DNA from: Actinomycetota bacterium
Lineage (GTDB): Bacteria; Actinomycetota; Acidimicrobiia; Acidimicrobiales; Acidimicrobilacustridaceae
Direction of reading: 5' to 3'
NCBI GenBank assembly: GCA_026393455.1
Contig: JAPLAE010000061.1
Span: forward strand, 24,008-88,007
Length of the DNA: 64,000 nt
Shown piece after piece: positions 1-9,059 of this stretch (positions are counted from its first letter, which is position 1; every line of letters starts with the position of its first letter). Made by a program: the position numbers and the translations under genes. The notes under the pieces were generated by a model. It was not told the DNA's origin. It worked only from the letters and a program-made list of their open reading frames with translations, and did no database searches.

Positions 1-188
1 ACGCTGGAACTTTTCGGCGATTCGATGCAGAACAGTTGATGCTTACCGGGTACGGGGCGCTTCTTAGTTACTTCAGTGACCTTCCGTTTATCGAGGGTCT
101 CCTAGATCGAGATCCTCTGGCGATCGACGCGTTGGAGCAGCGACTCGAACACCTCCGAGCGTTTTTCCGCGCAGCTCTGCAACCATGA
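1..188 (+). CDS. TetR-family transcriptional regulator, C-terminal fragment (5' end outside window)
   Basis: Frame starting at base 3 is open from the window edge to TGA at 186-188: [61 protein letters not shown], resembling a TetR ligand-domain C-terminus. Stop overlaps the next ATG. Not in the ORF track. Confidence 0.6.
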   Translation, partial: AGTFRRFDAEQLMLTGYGALLSYFSDLPFIEGLLDRDPLAIDALEQRLEHLRAFFRAALQP

Positions 189-844
189 GCCGAACGCTTT
201 CCGAATCAGATTCGAAGGAATTGCTCGGTAGCTTTGGAATACCGTTCCTCCCCGAAGTTCTTGTCTCTTCGCGCGAACAGGTAGAGGCAGCCCTTGTCGG
301 AATGACAGGTCCCTTCGCGGTCAAATTGTGCGGAGAAAACATTTCCCATAAATCAGAGCGCGGGCTTGTGCGTTTAGGCGTGAGCGGTACTCGTGCCGTC
401 GAACAGGCGTGCCAAGAACTTCTCGACGCTGCCTTGCCCGAGGACGTCGCCACCGGCGTACTCGTCGCTCCTATGGCAACCGGTCTCCGAGAGTTCATCG
501 CAGGGGTATCGGTAGATCCAGTGTTCGGACCGACGATTGTGTTCGGTCTTGGTGGTGTGCTGGCAGAGGCAATCGCCGACGTCACCGTTCGGCTCGCTCC
601 CATACGACGCTACGACGCTCTGGATATGTTGAGTTCACTGCGGTGTCGCGCACTCCTCGCTCCGTTTCGTGGCGAGCCGGCCGTGGATCTTGAAGCGTTG
701 GCCGACCTTCTCTGTTCGCTTTCCGATGCTGCTGTGAGCATCGTCGGACTCAGATCGATCGATGTCAATCCAGTCATGATCGTTAACGGTGTGCCCATCG
801 CACTCGATGCGCTCGTCGAACGTTCGGGTGCGGAGCAGGAGTGA
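185..844 (+). CDS. ATP-grasp (beta-type) subunit of ADP-forming acyl-CoA synthetase
   Basis: ATP-grasp_5-like: [67 protein letters not shown]. Confidence 0.85.
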   Translation: MSRTLSESDSKELLGSFGIPFLPEVLVSSREQVEAALVGMTGPFAVKLCGENISHKSERGLVRLGVSGTRAVEQACQELLDAALPEDVATGVLVAPMATGLREFIAGVSVDPVFGPTIVFGLGGVLAEAIADVTVRLAPIRRYDALDMLSSLRCRALLAPFRGEPAVDLEALADLLCSLSDAAVSIVGLRSIDVNPVMIVNGVPIALDALVERSGAEQE

Positions 845-2328
845 TGGTCTCTTCCCACCATTTCCAAGCTCTTTTTGATCCGCGAGGGATCGTGGTTGCA
901 GGAGCGTCGACTCATCCAGGAAAGTTCGGGTTTGTCGCGCTTCATAACATTCTCTCTTGCGGTTATGAAGGCGAAGTTTTCGCAACGAACCGTGAGCGCG
1001 TAGATGTCCTTGGGCGATCAACGGTCGCGGATCTCACCGAGATTCCTCACGGGAGAGCCGACCTTGTGTTTGTCTGCACCCCAGCGTCGTCAAACCCCGA
1101 AGTCCTCCGTCAAGCTGCATCAGTCGGAATCAAGGCCGCATTCATCGCCTCTGCGGGATATGGCGAATCCGGCGAAGCCGGTCTCAAACTTCAGATGGAA
1201 CTTGTTGAGCTAGCGACCGAACTGGACATGGTGATCGTCGGCCCGAATGGTCAGGGGCTTATCTCCACTCCATCTTCGCTCTGCGCTCAAATCGTCGCGC
1301 CGTATCCACCGGTAGGTTCGATTGGCATCGCTAGTCAGTCAGGTAACTTCGTTTCGTCGTTTATGAACCTTTCGCGCCAAAGCGGAGTGGGGATCAGCCG
1401 CGCTATTTCTGTTGGGAATGCCGCTCAGGTTGGCATCATCGACATGCTCGAGTATTTCTCTGAGGATCCGAAAACTTCCGTGGGCCTCGTTTACGTAGAA
1501 GGAATTTCCGACGGTAGGGGATTCGCCGAGCGTCTCAAGAAAGTTTGTCGGCGAATGCCAGTTGTCATTCTTAAAGGTGGGGCATCGGGCTTGGGCGCTC
1601 GTGCTGCGGCCAGTCACACTGGCTCGCTTGCGACTGACGACCGAGTGTTCGATGGCCTCTGTCGCCAGATGGGTGCAACCCGCGCGGGTTCGATCGCCGA
1701 AGCGTTTGATATCGCAGCGGCCTTTGCGACGTTGCCAGCACCGCGCGGGCCGCGGTTGGCCGTGGTGACCACCGTGGGAGGATGGGGTGTGCTTGCGGCC
1801 GATGCCATCTCCAGCACGAGTCTTGAACTCGTCGATCTTCCGCCCGATCTGCGTGACACGCTTGATGCACTTTTACCTCCGAGGTGGAGCCGAAATAATC
1901 CAATCGACCTCGCCGGTGGCGAAACGAAGGACACGGTTCCTGCGGTCCTAGACGCCGTTGTTGGCCACCCTGAAATCGATGCGACATTGGTTCTCGGGAT
2001 GGGCATCCAATCCAACCAAGGGAGACTCGAAAGGGAAGGTCCGTTTTACCCGGACCACGGTTTGGAACGAATCGTTGCATTCCACGACCGTCAGGACGCT
2101 CGCTATGTCGAAGTCGCACTTTCAGCGTCAGAAGCAGTTGATAAGCCAGTTCTCATCGCCTCAGAGTTGGCGATCGCCGATCCGGACAATGCCGCCGTCG
2201 CCGCTGTACGTTCGACCGGCAGTTTCTGTTTTCCCTCGGCTGAACGGGCAGTCGTCGCTCTGCACCACCTCCATGAACGCGCAGCCTGGCTTACATCTTT
2301 CGGAACGCCAGGCATCGAGACGGAATGA
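841..2328 (+). CDS. CoA-binding/ligase (alpha-type) subunit of ADP-forming acyl-CoA synthetase
   Basis: N-terminal FDPRGIVVAGAS CoA-binding domain, GPNGQGLI, phosphohistidine motif ASHTGSLA; 4-bp overlap with the upstream ATP-grasp gene. Confidence 0.88.
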   Translation: MMVSSHHFQALFDPRGIVVAGASTHPGKFGFVALHNILSCGYEGEVFATNRERVDVLGRSTVADLTEIPHGRADLVFVCTPASSNPEVLRQAASVGIKAAFIASAGYGESGEAGLKLQMELVELATELDMVIVGPNGQGLISTPSSLCAQIVAPYPPVGSIGIASQSGNFVSSFMNLSRQSGVGISRAISVGNAAQVGIIDMLEYFSEDPKTSVGLVYVEGISDGRGFAERLKKVCRRMPVVILKGGASGLGARAAASHTGSLATDDRVFDGLCRQMGATRAGSIAEAFDIAAAFATLPAPRGPRLAVVTTVGGWGVLAADAISSTSLELVDLPPDLRDTLDALLPPRWSRNNPIDLAGGETKDTVPAVLDAVVGHPEIDATLVLGMGIQSNQGRLEREGPFYPDHGLERIVAFHDRQDARYVEVALSASEAVDKPVLIASELAIADPDNAAVAAVRSTGSFCFPSAERAVVALHHLHERAAWLTSFGTPGIETE

Positions 2329-3731
2329 TGTCGGTCAGGACACATACTGCTTGGGTCGCGTTGGCGCTCACGCTCCTGCTTGTGCAGACCGCAAGCGCGA
2401 CGGCTGAAGAGAAGCCTGACCCGTCGAAAGCACCCACAGTTCCGACAACTCCGGTTCTCTCTGCGCGACGTTTTCCCGGTGCGCTGCAGGCGGTCACAAG
2501 TGACGCAGATCTCGTTTCCTCAATTGATCTCTACCTCTCCAAGGTGGTCGGATCCACCTGTGCGCTGATTGAACAAGATGGTCGCGTTATCTACCGTCAC
2601 AATGAATCTGATTCGTTCGCTCCGGCATCGACTCAAAAACTCGCTACGGCGCTCGCAGCTATAGACATCCTCGGAGCGGATAGGACCTATTCGACACGGT
2701 TCGTCGCCGCAAAGGAACCGAAGAACGGAATCATCGATGGGGATCTCTATGTAATCGGTGGGGGAGACCCCCTCTTCACTACGACCGGTTACAAAACCGT
2801 CTTCGATGATCCAGACCAATTCTCCGAGGACTTCGTAGCCCTGGCCGACACGCTCGCTGATGCGGGAGTGAAGCAGATCTCAGGCGGCATCGTTGGCGAC
2901 GACTCTCGTTACGACGCCGTTCGTTGGGTCCCGACCTGGCCATCTCGCTATCAACAAGGCGACAGAGTTGCGCCTCTCTCCGCCCTTCTGGTCAACGATG
3001 GATCAACTGGATACAGCGATAGTCCAACCGATCCCACAACAACTCGGAAGGCAGGGGACTCGCCTCTGCTCTTCGCTCAGACGCTTCGTACCGTCCTGAA
3101 TGGTCGCGGAATCAAGGTTGTGGGCGGAGCTTTGACGGGACGAGCACCGAAAGATGCGAAGGAGGTTGCGAGCTTCGAGTCAGTTCCTATGACCAAAGTT
3201 CTTTCAGAAATGCTTGCTGACTCGGACAACACGACCGCCGAACTCATAGCGAAAGAAATTGGCTTGGAGTCCAAGGGGCAAGGAACAACGGCGGCTGGTA
3301 TCGAAGCGATCAAGGAATCATTAACTCGCCAGGGATTCGATGTCTCTCGGTTGGTCATGCTCGATGGCTCGGGTCTTGACCTCGGTAACCGGATGTCTTG
3401 CTCTCTGGATCTGGCGTTGGTCTCGGCAGTATCGAGGGTCCCAGAGCTCTCGGGCGCCCTGCCAGTCGGTGGACGTTCAGGCACACTGCGCAAACGGATG
3501 TTGGCCTCAGCCTCGACCGGACGTGTTCGAGCAAAAACCGGCACGCTCACATCTGTAAATGCTCTCGCCGGTTTTGCCGACACCCCGCAAGGCAATCTGT
3601 TGACGTTCTCATTCATTCACAATGGAACCGATGTGCGTACTACTGCTGTTGCCGATGGGTTCACTGATCGTTTGATGGCCTACGCCAAGGGGCCAAAGAT
3701 TGCGACGCTGAGTCCGCTGCCTACCAAATGA
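2325..3731 (+). CDS. dacB: D-alanyl-D-alanine carboxypeptidase/endopeptidase, PBP4 (peptidase S13) family
   Basis: Signal peptide; ASTQKLATALAA (SxxK), SDNTTAELIAKEIG (SxN), RAKTGTLTSVNALAG (KTG). Confidence 0.9.
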   Translation: MMSVRTHTAWVALALTLLLVQTASATAEEKPDPSKAPTVPTTPVLSARRFPGALQAVTSDADLVSSIDLYLSKVVGSTCALIEQDGRVIYRHNESDSFAPASTQKLATALAAIDILGADRTYSTRFVAAKEPKNGIIDGDLYVIGGGDPLFTTTGYKTVFDDPDQFSEDFVALADTLADAGVKQISGGIVGDDSRYDAVRWVPTWPSRYQQGDRVAPLSALLVNDGSTGYSDSPTDPTTTRKAGDSPLLFAQTLRTVLNGRGIKVVGGALTGRAPKDAKEVASFESVPMTKVLSEMLADSDNTTAELIAKEIGLESKGQGTTAAGIEAIKESLTRQGFDVSRLVMLDGSGLDLGNRMSCSLDLALVSAVSRVPELSGALPVGGRSGTLRKRMLASASTGRVRAKTGTLTSVNALAGFADTPQGNLLTFSFIHNGTDVRTTAVADGFTDRLMAYAKGPKIATLSPLPTK

Positions 3732-4387
3732 CAGATTTCGAGAGCGATGGGCGCAGAGAACTCCCCTTGTTTCCTCTCGGTAGCGTTGCGCTACCTGGAG
3801 TTGGGTTGCCTCTTCATGTATTTGAACCTCGCTACAGGGCGCTCGTTATGACGAGTTTGTCCTCGGACCGTCTTTTTGGATCTGTTCTCATTGCTCGCGG
3901 GAGTGAGATCGGCGGCGGCGATCAGCGCAACGATTTCGGAACCCTTGTGCGCATCATCGAAGCGCAAGAAGATGCCGATGGGCGCTGGCTGGTAACTGGC
4001 GTGGGAATTGAGCGGCTCCGAGTCCACGAATGGCTCAACGATGATCCATTCCCCCGAGCGGTGGTCGAGAGTTCTCCCGATACTCCCAATGGTTCGGACA
4101 CGGCACCTCTTCTGGAACTCGCCCGATCACTCTGTGTCGAGGTCAGAAGGCGAACTGGATCAGGCGCCGATTTACAGACGATCGTCGACCTTCTTGATCC
4201 AGATCCATCGGTCGCTTCATTCCAGCTTCTCGCCCTGTCCACACTCGGACCAAGCGATCAATACACAGGTCTATGCGCACCTACAACCGCAGGGCGCCTC
4301 GAGTTTTTGTGTCAGTCGCTGCGGGACCAACTCGCCGATCTCGATGCAATCGAAGCACTGCACCGCAGGGAATCGTACGGCGAATAA
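3728..4387 (+). CDS. LON substrate-binding (N-terminal) domain protein
   Basis: ELPLFPLGSVALPGVGLPLHVFEPRYRALV ... FGSVLIARG ... GTLVRIIEAQEDADGRWLVTGVGIERLRV. Confidence 0.88.
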   Translation: MTDFESDGRRELPLFPLGSVALPGVGLPLHVFEPRYRALVMTSLSSDRLFGSVLIARGSEIGGGDQRNDFGTLVRIIEAQEDADGRWLVTGVGIERLRVHEWLNDDPFPRAVVESSPDTPNGSDTAPLLELARSLCVEVRRRTGSGADLQTIVDLLDPDPSVASFQLLALSTLGPSDQYTGLCAPTTAGRLEFLCQSLRDQLADLDAIEALHRRESYGE

Positions 4388-4508
4388 CGAGCGGAAAAGA
4401 CGGGCTAGCGCTGCGTTCATGCTCCCACCACTGGAGAGTGGGATACTTAAATAGTGGAGCAGCGATGCCTTCACCCTTTCCCGGCATTGAGACATCGAAG
4501 GAACCATT

Positions 4509-4856
4509 GTGGCGAAATCAGCGTCGATAGCGGAGACCATCCAAGATCTTTGGGATCTTCTCGTTTCGTACGCCCGACAAGAGACGATCGATCCCTTACG
4601 CAATATCGTTCGTTACCTTGCGTTCGGCGTTGGCGGGATGATCGTGATCACTCTTGGAGTGTTTCTCCTCGGTCTCTCCGCACTGCGTGCCCTGCAGACA
4701 CAAACAGGAGATCTCTTTACCGGCTTCTGGTCGTGGGTTCCTTACATCATCGTTGCGTTGATCTTCGGAGGTCTTGTCGCCTTTTCGATCTCAAGGATCG
4801 GCAAGGGCGGCGTTGGAACACAACCGGCGACCTCTTCTCAGAAGGGCAAAAAATGA
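4509..4856 (+). CDS. Actinobacterial holin-X/phage-holin-family-like membrane protein (chromosomal)
   Basis: Two predicted TM segments, IVRYLAFGVGGMIVITLGVFLLGLSALRALQ; conserved-type small membrane protein. Confidence 0.6.
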   Translation: MAKSASIAETIQDLWDLLVSYARQETIDPLRNIVRYLAFGVGGMIVITLGVFLLGLSALRALQTQTGDLFTGFWSWVPYIIVALIFGGLVAFSISRIGKGGVGTQPATSSQKGKK

Positions 4857-5062
4857 CCTCCAACGCTCCGATTACCCGTGATCACATCGAAGAACGATTT
4901 CGTTCGATCCAGACCGAAATTGAGGGCGTCGAATCCGAGGCTCGCAGTTACACCGCGATCGCCGTGGCTGCTGTAACGGTGACGGTCGTGGTCCTTGTTT
5001 TCGCGCTCGGAAGCAGGCGCGGGCGCAAGCGCAGAACATTCGTGGAGATTCGACGCGTATGA
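4853..5062 (+). CDS. Small single-TM membrane protein
   Basis: ATG at 4853 overlaps the previous stop; MTSNAPITRDHIEERFRSIQTEIEGVESEARSYTAIAVAAVTVTVVVLVFALGSRRGRKRRTFVEIRRV; in frame with the 3' part of ORF 4454..5062. Confidence 0.7.
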   Translation: MTSNAPITRDHIEERFRSIQTEIEGVESEARSYTAIAVAAVTVTVVVLVFALGSRRGRKRRTFVEIRRV

Positions 5063-5340
5063 GCGTCCTTTCCGACCTGCGCCGGAGGGCTCTTACCAAG
5101 GGACTCTTTGGTGGAAGCAGAGTGTGGTTGATTCTTGGTGTTGCCGCTTGGTCTCTCAGAGCCCTGAAGTGGGCGCTGCGTCCGGACCCGAAGACTGTCT
5201 ATAAAGGGAAACTCCTCTTGGGTGAGACGATCGTTCTTACCCATGAACCAGCCCCTCCGACGAGACGCCAACGACGCAAGGCGAAGAAGACCGAGAGGCA
5301 CAATCGCACGAACGCTGATCGGCGCTCTGGCCGCGCCTAG
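5059..5340 (+). CDS. Hypothetical basic small protein with one hydrophobic segment
   Basis: ATG overlaps upstream stop; tightly packed operon; MSVLSDLRRRALTKGLFGGSRVWLILGVAAWSLRALKW. Confidence 0.65.
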   Translation: MSVLSDLRRRALTKGLFGGSRVWLILGVAAWSLRALKWALRPDPKTVYKGKLLLGETIVLTHEPAPPTRRQRRKAKKTERHNRTNADRRSGRA

Positions 5341-5373
5341 GTGTTCGGGCTCTCGGCCTGCGATCATGTACTT

Positions 5374-5574
5374 GTGAAAGTTCGACTCCATAACCCCCGA
5401 CGGGATCTCGACATTGAAGGTCCCATCACGATCATCAATCTCCTCGCTCGTCTCGATCTCAACCGAGAAGCTGTGCTCGTCGTTCGAGATGGCGAACTTG
5501 TTCCTGGGGATGAATCCCTCTCCGATGATGACGCGATTGAGATTCGCCCCGTCATATCGGGAGGTGAGCAATGA
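5374..5574 (+). CDS. ThiS/MoaD/TtuB-like ubiquitin-fold sulfur carrier
   Basis: GTG at 5374: MKVRLHNPRRDLDIEGPITIINLLARLDLNREAVLVVRDGELVPGDESLSDDDAIEIRPVISGGEQ; C-terminal GG motif; stop overlaps ATG of the TtuA-like gene. Confidence 0.8.
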   Translation: MKVRLHNPRRDLDIEGPITIINLLARLDLNREAVLVVRDGELVPGDESLSDDDAIEIRPVISGGEQ

Positions 5575-6545
5575 AGTGCGTCACTTGTCGTGGCCCGGCC
5601 ATCATTGATATTCGCCGCCATAACTCGAATTTCTGTGCCGAACACTTTATTGAGCAGTGTCAGCGCCAAGTTCGAAAGGCCATCGACGAGTTCTCCATGT
5701 TTGAGAAGTCGGACAAGATCTTGGTCGCGGTTTCCGGTGGAAAGGATTCGCTCGCGATCTGGGACCTTCTCCTCGATCTCGGCTACAGCGTTGATGGGCT
5801 CTACATCGGTCTGGGAATCGGCGACTACAGCGATACCTCTCTTGAGTACGCAAGGGCCTATGCAAAGACGAGGTCTCTTCATTTGATTGAAGTCGACGTA
5901 CCGTCCACGTTTGGTTTCGACATCCCCAATGGATCGCGAGCGGCCAAGCGCGTCCCGTGCTCGGCCTGCGGACTCTCCAAGCGTCATCTCTTCGATGAAG
6001 AAGCAGTCAAGGGCGGATACGACGTTCTAGTGACCGGTCACAATCTTGATGATGAAGCGGCCGTTCTGTTCGGCAACACCTTGCATTGGCACACTGAATA
6101 CCTCGGCCGACAGCTTCCTGTGCTGCCCGCCAGAGATGGGTTCCCCAAGAAAGTGAAACCACTAGTGCGCCTCGCTGAGCGGGAAACGGCGGCGTATTGC
6201 ATCGTGAAGGGCATTGATTATCTCATCGATGAATGTCCTATGGCGGCTGGCAATAAACACCTCGGGTACAAGAACGCGTTGAATGAGATCGAGACGGCAT
6301 CGCCGGGAGCCAAACATTCCTTCTATTTCGGTTTCCTCGATCGGGCCGCGGAGTTTTTTGCAACTGAAGCCTCTATCGACCGCGAAGGACTCGGAGCCTG
6401 CGCATCATGTGGGGCCCCCACGACATCTGAAACTTGCGCTTTCTGTCGGCTTGTCCAACGAGCTGGCGGTCAACTTCCCGAACGAACCGGAGTCAACGCT
6501 GTGTCTGTCGATCTTGGACCTACCCGCTCAGGAGTTGTCCAATGA
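5571..6545 (+). CDS. ttuA: TtuA/TtcA-like tRNA 2-thiolation enzyme
   Basis: PP-loop SGGKDSLA, N-terminal CxxC...C..H, central CSAC and DECPMA cysteines, C-terminal CASCGAP...CAFC zinc ribbon. Confidence 0.85.
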   Translation: MKCVTCRGPAIIDIRRHNSNFCAEHFIEQCQRQVRKAIDEFSMFEKSDKILVAVSGGKDSLAIWDLLLDLGYSVDGLYIGLGIGDYSDTSLEYARAYAKTRSLHLIEVDVPSTFGFDIPNGSRAAKRVPCSACGLSKRHLFDEEAVKGGYDVLVTGHNLDDEAAVLFGNTLHWHTEYLGRQLPVLPARDGFPKKVKPLVRLAERETAAYCIVKGIDYLIDECPMAAGNKHLGYKNALNEIETASPGAKHSFYFGFLDRAAEFFATEASIDREGLGACASCGAPTTSETCAFCRLVQRAGGQLPERTGVNAVSVDLGPTRSGVVQ

Positions 6546-7315
6546 GTCGGACATTCGCTGTGGGCGACAGGGTGCTACTCATCGATCCCAAGAAGCGCCG
6601 TTATCTGATCACACTGAAACCTGCCGGAGAATTTCATTCACACTCGGGTTTCGTACCCCATGATTCACTCATCGATTCCCCAGAAGGCATCACGGTTCAG
6701 TCGACGAAAAATGTTGGGTATCTCGCAGTTCGGCCGACACTTTCGGACTTCGTACTCAAGATGCCACGCGGCGCTCAGGTCATCTACCCCAAGGATCTCG
6801 GTCCCATACTGATGCACGCCGACATCTTTCCCGGGGCGCGAGTTCTCGAGTCAGGCATCGGCTCCGGGGCGCTCTCGATGACGATGTTGCGTGCCGGCGC
6901 CGACATCGTGGGCTACGAGTTGCGCGAAGACTTCGCCGACCGGGCGAAAGAAAATGTCGAGGCGTTCCTCGGTGCAGAGGTGCTCGATCGCTACCGAATC
7001 GAATTACGCGATTGCTACGACGGAATCGATGAAACCGATCTCGACCGAGTGGTTCTCGATCTACCAGAGCCGTGGCAGGTAGTTCCCCATGCGGCCAAAG
7101 CAATGCATCCCGGTGGGATCCTCCTGGCCTACACCCCAAGCATTGTGCAGGCGATGCAACTGCGCGAGGCCCTCGAACAGAGCCCCTTCGATATGCCTGA
7201 GACAATCGAGGTGCTGAATCGGACCTGGCACATCGAAGGTCTTGCGGTTCGGCCAGATCATCGAATGGTCGCCCACACTGGTTTCCTCACCCATGCGCGC
7301 CTGCTCGGCGGCTGA
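6542..7315 (+). CDS. trmI: tRNA (adenine-N1)-methyltransferase, TrmI (m1A58) family
   Basis: ATG at 6542; GDRVLLIDPKKRRYLITL, GARVLESGIGSGALSMTMLRAGA, VVLDLPEPWQVVPHA; neighbour of the proteasome region as in mycobacteria. Confidence 0.88.
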   Translation: MSRTFAVGDRVLLIDPKKRRYLITLKPAGEFHSHSGFVPHDSLIDSPEGITVQSTKNVGYLAVRPTLSDFVLKMPRGAQVIYPKDLGPILMHADIFPGARVLESGIGSGALSMTMLRAGADIVGYELREDFADRAKENVEAFLGAEVLDRYRIELRDCYDGIDETDLDRVVLDLPEPWQVVPHAAKAMHPGGILLAYTPSIVQAMQLREALEQSPFDMPETIEVLNRTWHIEGLAVRPDHRMVAHTGFLTHARLLGG

Positions 7316-7351
7316 ACGCTTGGCTGCCGTGTCCAGTGGCCGGGTCCTCCT

Positions 7352-8518
7352 TTGAGTTTTCTAGACATCGCTCTTCTTGTTGCGATCGCTCTAGCGATTC
7401 TGGGTGGCTACCGCTTGGGCCTCATCACGAGAGTTGTTTCGTGGATCGGTCTCGCTGCTGGTCTTGCACTGGCTGTATGGCTTTTGCCTCGATTCCTCGA
7501 CCAGCTCGACTCAACTAACAGCGGGCTACTTCTCGTGCTTTCCATCGGACTCCTACTCGTGGGAGCCACTTTGGGCCAGGCCATCGGTTTCGTCGTCGGT
7601 GGTCGCCTCACGCCTCGGAGACGCGATGGCGCGTTTGGCGCCATTGATCGTGTGCTCGGTGGCATGGCTGGACTCGTTGGTGTCGTCATCATTCTTTGGC
7701 TCGTGATTCCCATCTTCATCGCGAGTCCTGGATGGTTGGCTTCACAGACCTCGAATTCTTGGATTGCCCGAACCGTTGAGAATTCACTCCCGCCTGCGCC
7801 AGACGCGATGCAAGCGCTTCGGTCAGTCGTCGGTCAAGATTCCTTCCCTGACGTCTTTGATGCGCTGCGTCCGACTCCCAATCTCGGGGCTCCTCCGGAA
7901 TCGACTGGCCTTTCTCTCGATGTCGCTGCTCGAGTGGCGCGATCGGTTGTGAAAGTCGAGGGACCGGCCTGCAACAAACTGCAGGATGGCTCGGGTTTTG
8001 TCATAGGCGATGGACTCATCGTCACGAACGCCCACGTTGTTGCGGGAGAGCGGTCGACAAACATCCTTCGCGACGATGGGCGTCGATTCGATGGGACAGT
8101 GATTGCCTTCGATCCCGCACGCGATCTCGCCGTCGTTCGAGTGTCGGGTTTCGACCGTCCGCCTCTTCCCTTATCGAACGCAAAAAGTGAAGGGACAAGC
8201 GGGGGAGTCTTCGGTCACCCTGGAGGAGAGCCGCTTCGTATCGCTCCGTTCAAGGTTGCTCGTCTCATCAACGCAACTGGTCGAGATATCTATGGCAGCA
8301 GCAAGACGGAGCGGAAAGTTCTCGAAATTTCTGCGACCTTGCGTCCAGGAGATTCCGGATCTGCGCTCGTGAACCAGCAAGGGGAAGTCGTCGGTATCGC
8401 CTTCGCTATTGCGCGCGACATTCCAAACGTGGCGTACGCCTTAACTCCATCAGAATTACAAGCGACACTCGCAACTACAGGGACGAAAACGGTAAGTACC
8501 GGCAGCTGTCTGAACTGA
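7352..8518 (+). CDS. MarP-like membrane serine protease (CvpA-type TM domain plus trypsin-like domain)
   Basis: Four-TM N-terminus; VTNAHVVAG (His), DPARDLAVVRV (Asp), LRPGDSGSALVN (Ser); TTG start. Confidence 0.88.
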   Translation: MSFLDIALLVAIALAILGGYRLGLITRVVSWIGLAAGLALAVWLLPRFLDQLDSTNSGLLLVLSIGLLLVGATLGQAIGFVVGGRLTPRRRDGAFGAIDRVLGGMAGLVGVVIILWLVIPIFIASPGWLASQTSNSWIARTVENSLPPAPDAMQALRSVVGQDSFPDVFDALRPTPNLGAPPESTGLSLDVAARVARSVVKVEGPACNKLQDGSGFVIGDGLIVTNAHVVAGERSTNILRDDGRRFDGTVIAFDPARDLAVVRVSGFDRPPLPLSNAKSEGTSGGVFGHPGGEPLRIAPFKVARLINATGRDIYGSSKTERKVLEISATLRPGDSGSALVNQQGEVVGIAFAIARDIPNVAYALTPSELQATLATTGTKTVSTGSCLN

Positions 8519-8558
8519 AATTGGCTCAACCGGCATGCAGGATCGCGTGCCTCAACGC

Positions 8559-8588
8559 GAATGAGCCCCGGCGAACCGGGGCTCATTC
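8559..8588. terminator. Bidirectional hairpin terminator between convergent genes
   Basis: Perfect 13-bp stem GAATGAGCCCCGG-CGAA-CCGGGGCTCATTC, between marP-like (+) and ferredoxin (-). Confidence 0.75.
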
Positions 8589-8614
8589 ATAAGATTTCAG
8601 CGTTTCGATGCGTA

Positions 8615-8851
8615 TTACTCGACTTCGATAAAGATGCATTCTCCGGGGCATTCCTCTGCCGATTCGATGACTCCATCGAGTTGACCCTCGGGAATGTTGG
8701 CGAGCCCGGCGGTGCCGCCTGGGTCGGAGAAGACCTTGTCGCCCTCCCTGACATATGCAAGACCATCGTCAAGCAGGGTGAACACGTCGGGCGCGATCTC
8801 TTCGCAGAGTCCGTCGCCTGTGCAGAGATCCTGATCGATCCAGACCTTCAT
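8615..8851 (-). CDS. Ferredoxin ([3Fe-4S]/[4Fe-4S] type)
   Basis: MKVWIDQDLCTGDGLCEEIAPDVFTL ... AAEECPGECIFIE-type cysteine pattern (CTGDGLC...CPGEC). Confidence 0.88.
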   Translation of the reverse strand: MKVWIDQDLCTGDGLCEEIAPDVFTLLDDGLAYVREGDKVFSDPGGTAGLANIPEGQLDGVIESAEECPGECIFIEVE

Positions 8852-9059
8852 GTGTCAGTACACCTCTTCGTGAGGGGGGATAGGTAACGACGAAACCATA
8901 GTGGGTGAACGGCTCAACATGAAACACGGGGCCCCAATTACCGGACCTAGGAGATCGACCGTCTTAGGTGTTCGAACCCGTCAGCCCACATCTCGCCCGA
9001 GGCAGACCGAGGCCGAGTCCTCCCGATAGGGTCCGTGCCACGACGAGGAGGACTGCGTA

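Noticed and set aside
4509-4856. Holin-like gene as evidence of prophage
   Set aside because: No integrase, terminase, capsid or lysin nearby; the gene sits in a housekeeping operon and is a common actinobacterial chromosomal membrane protein.
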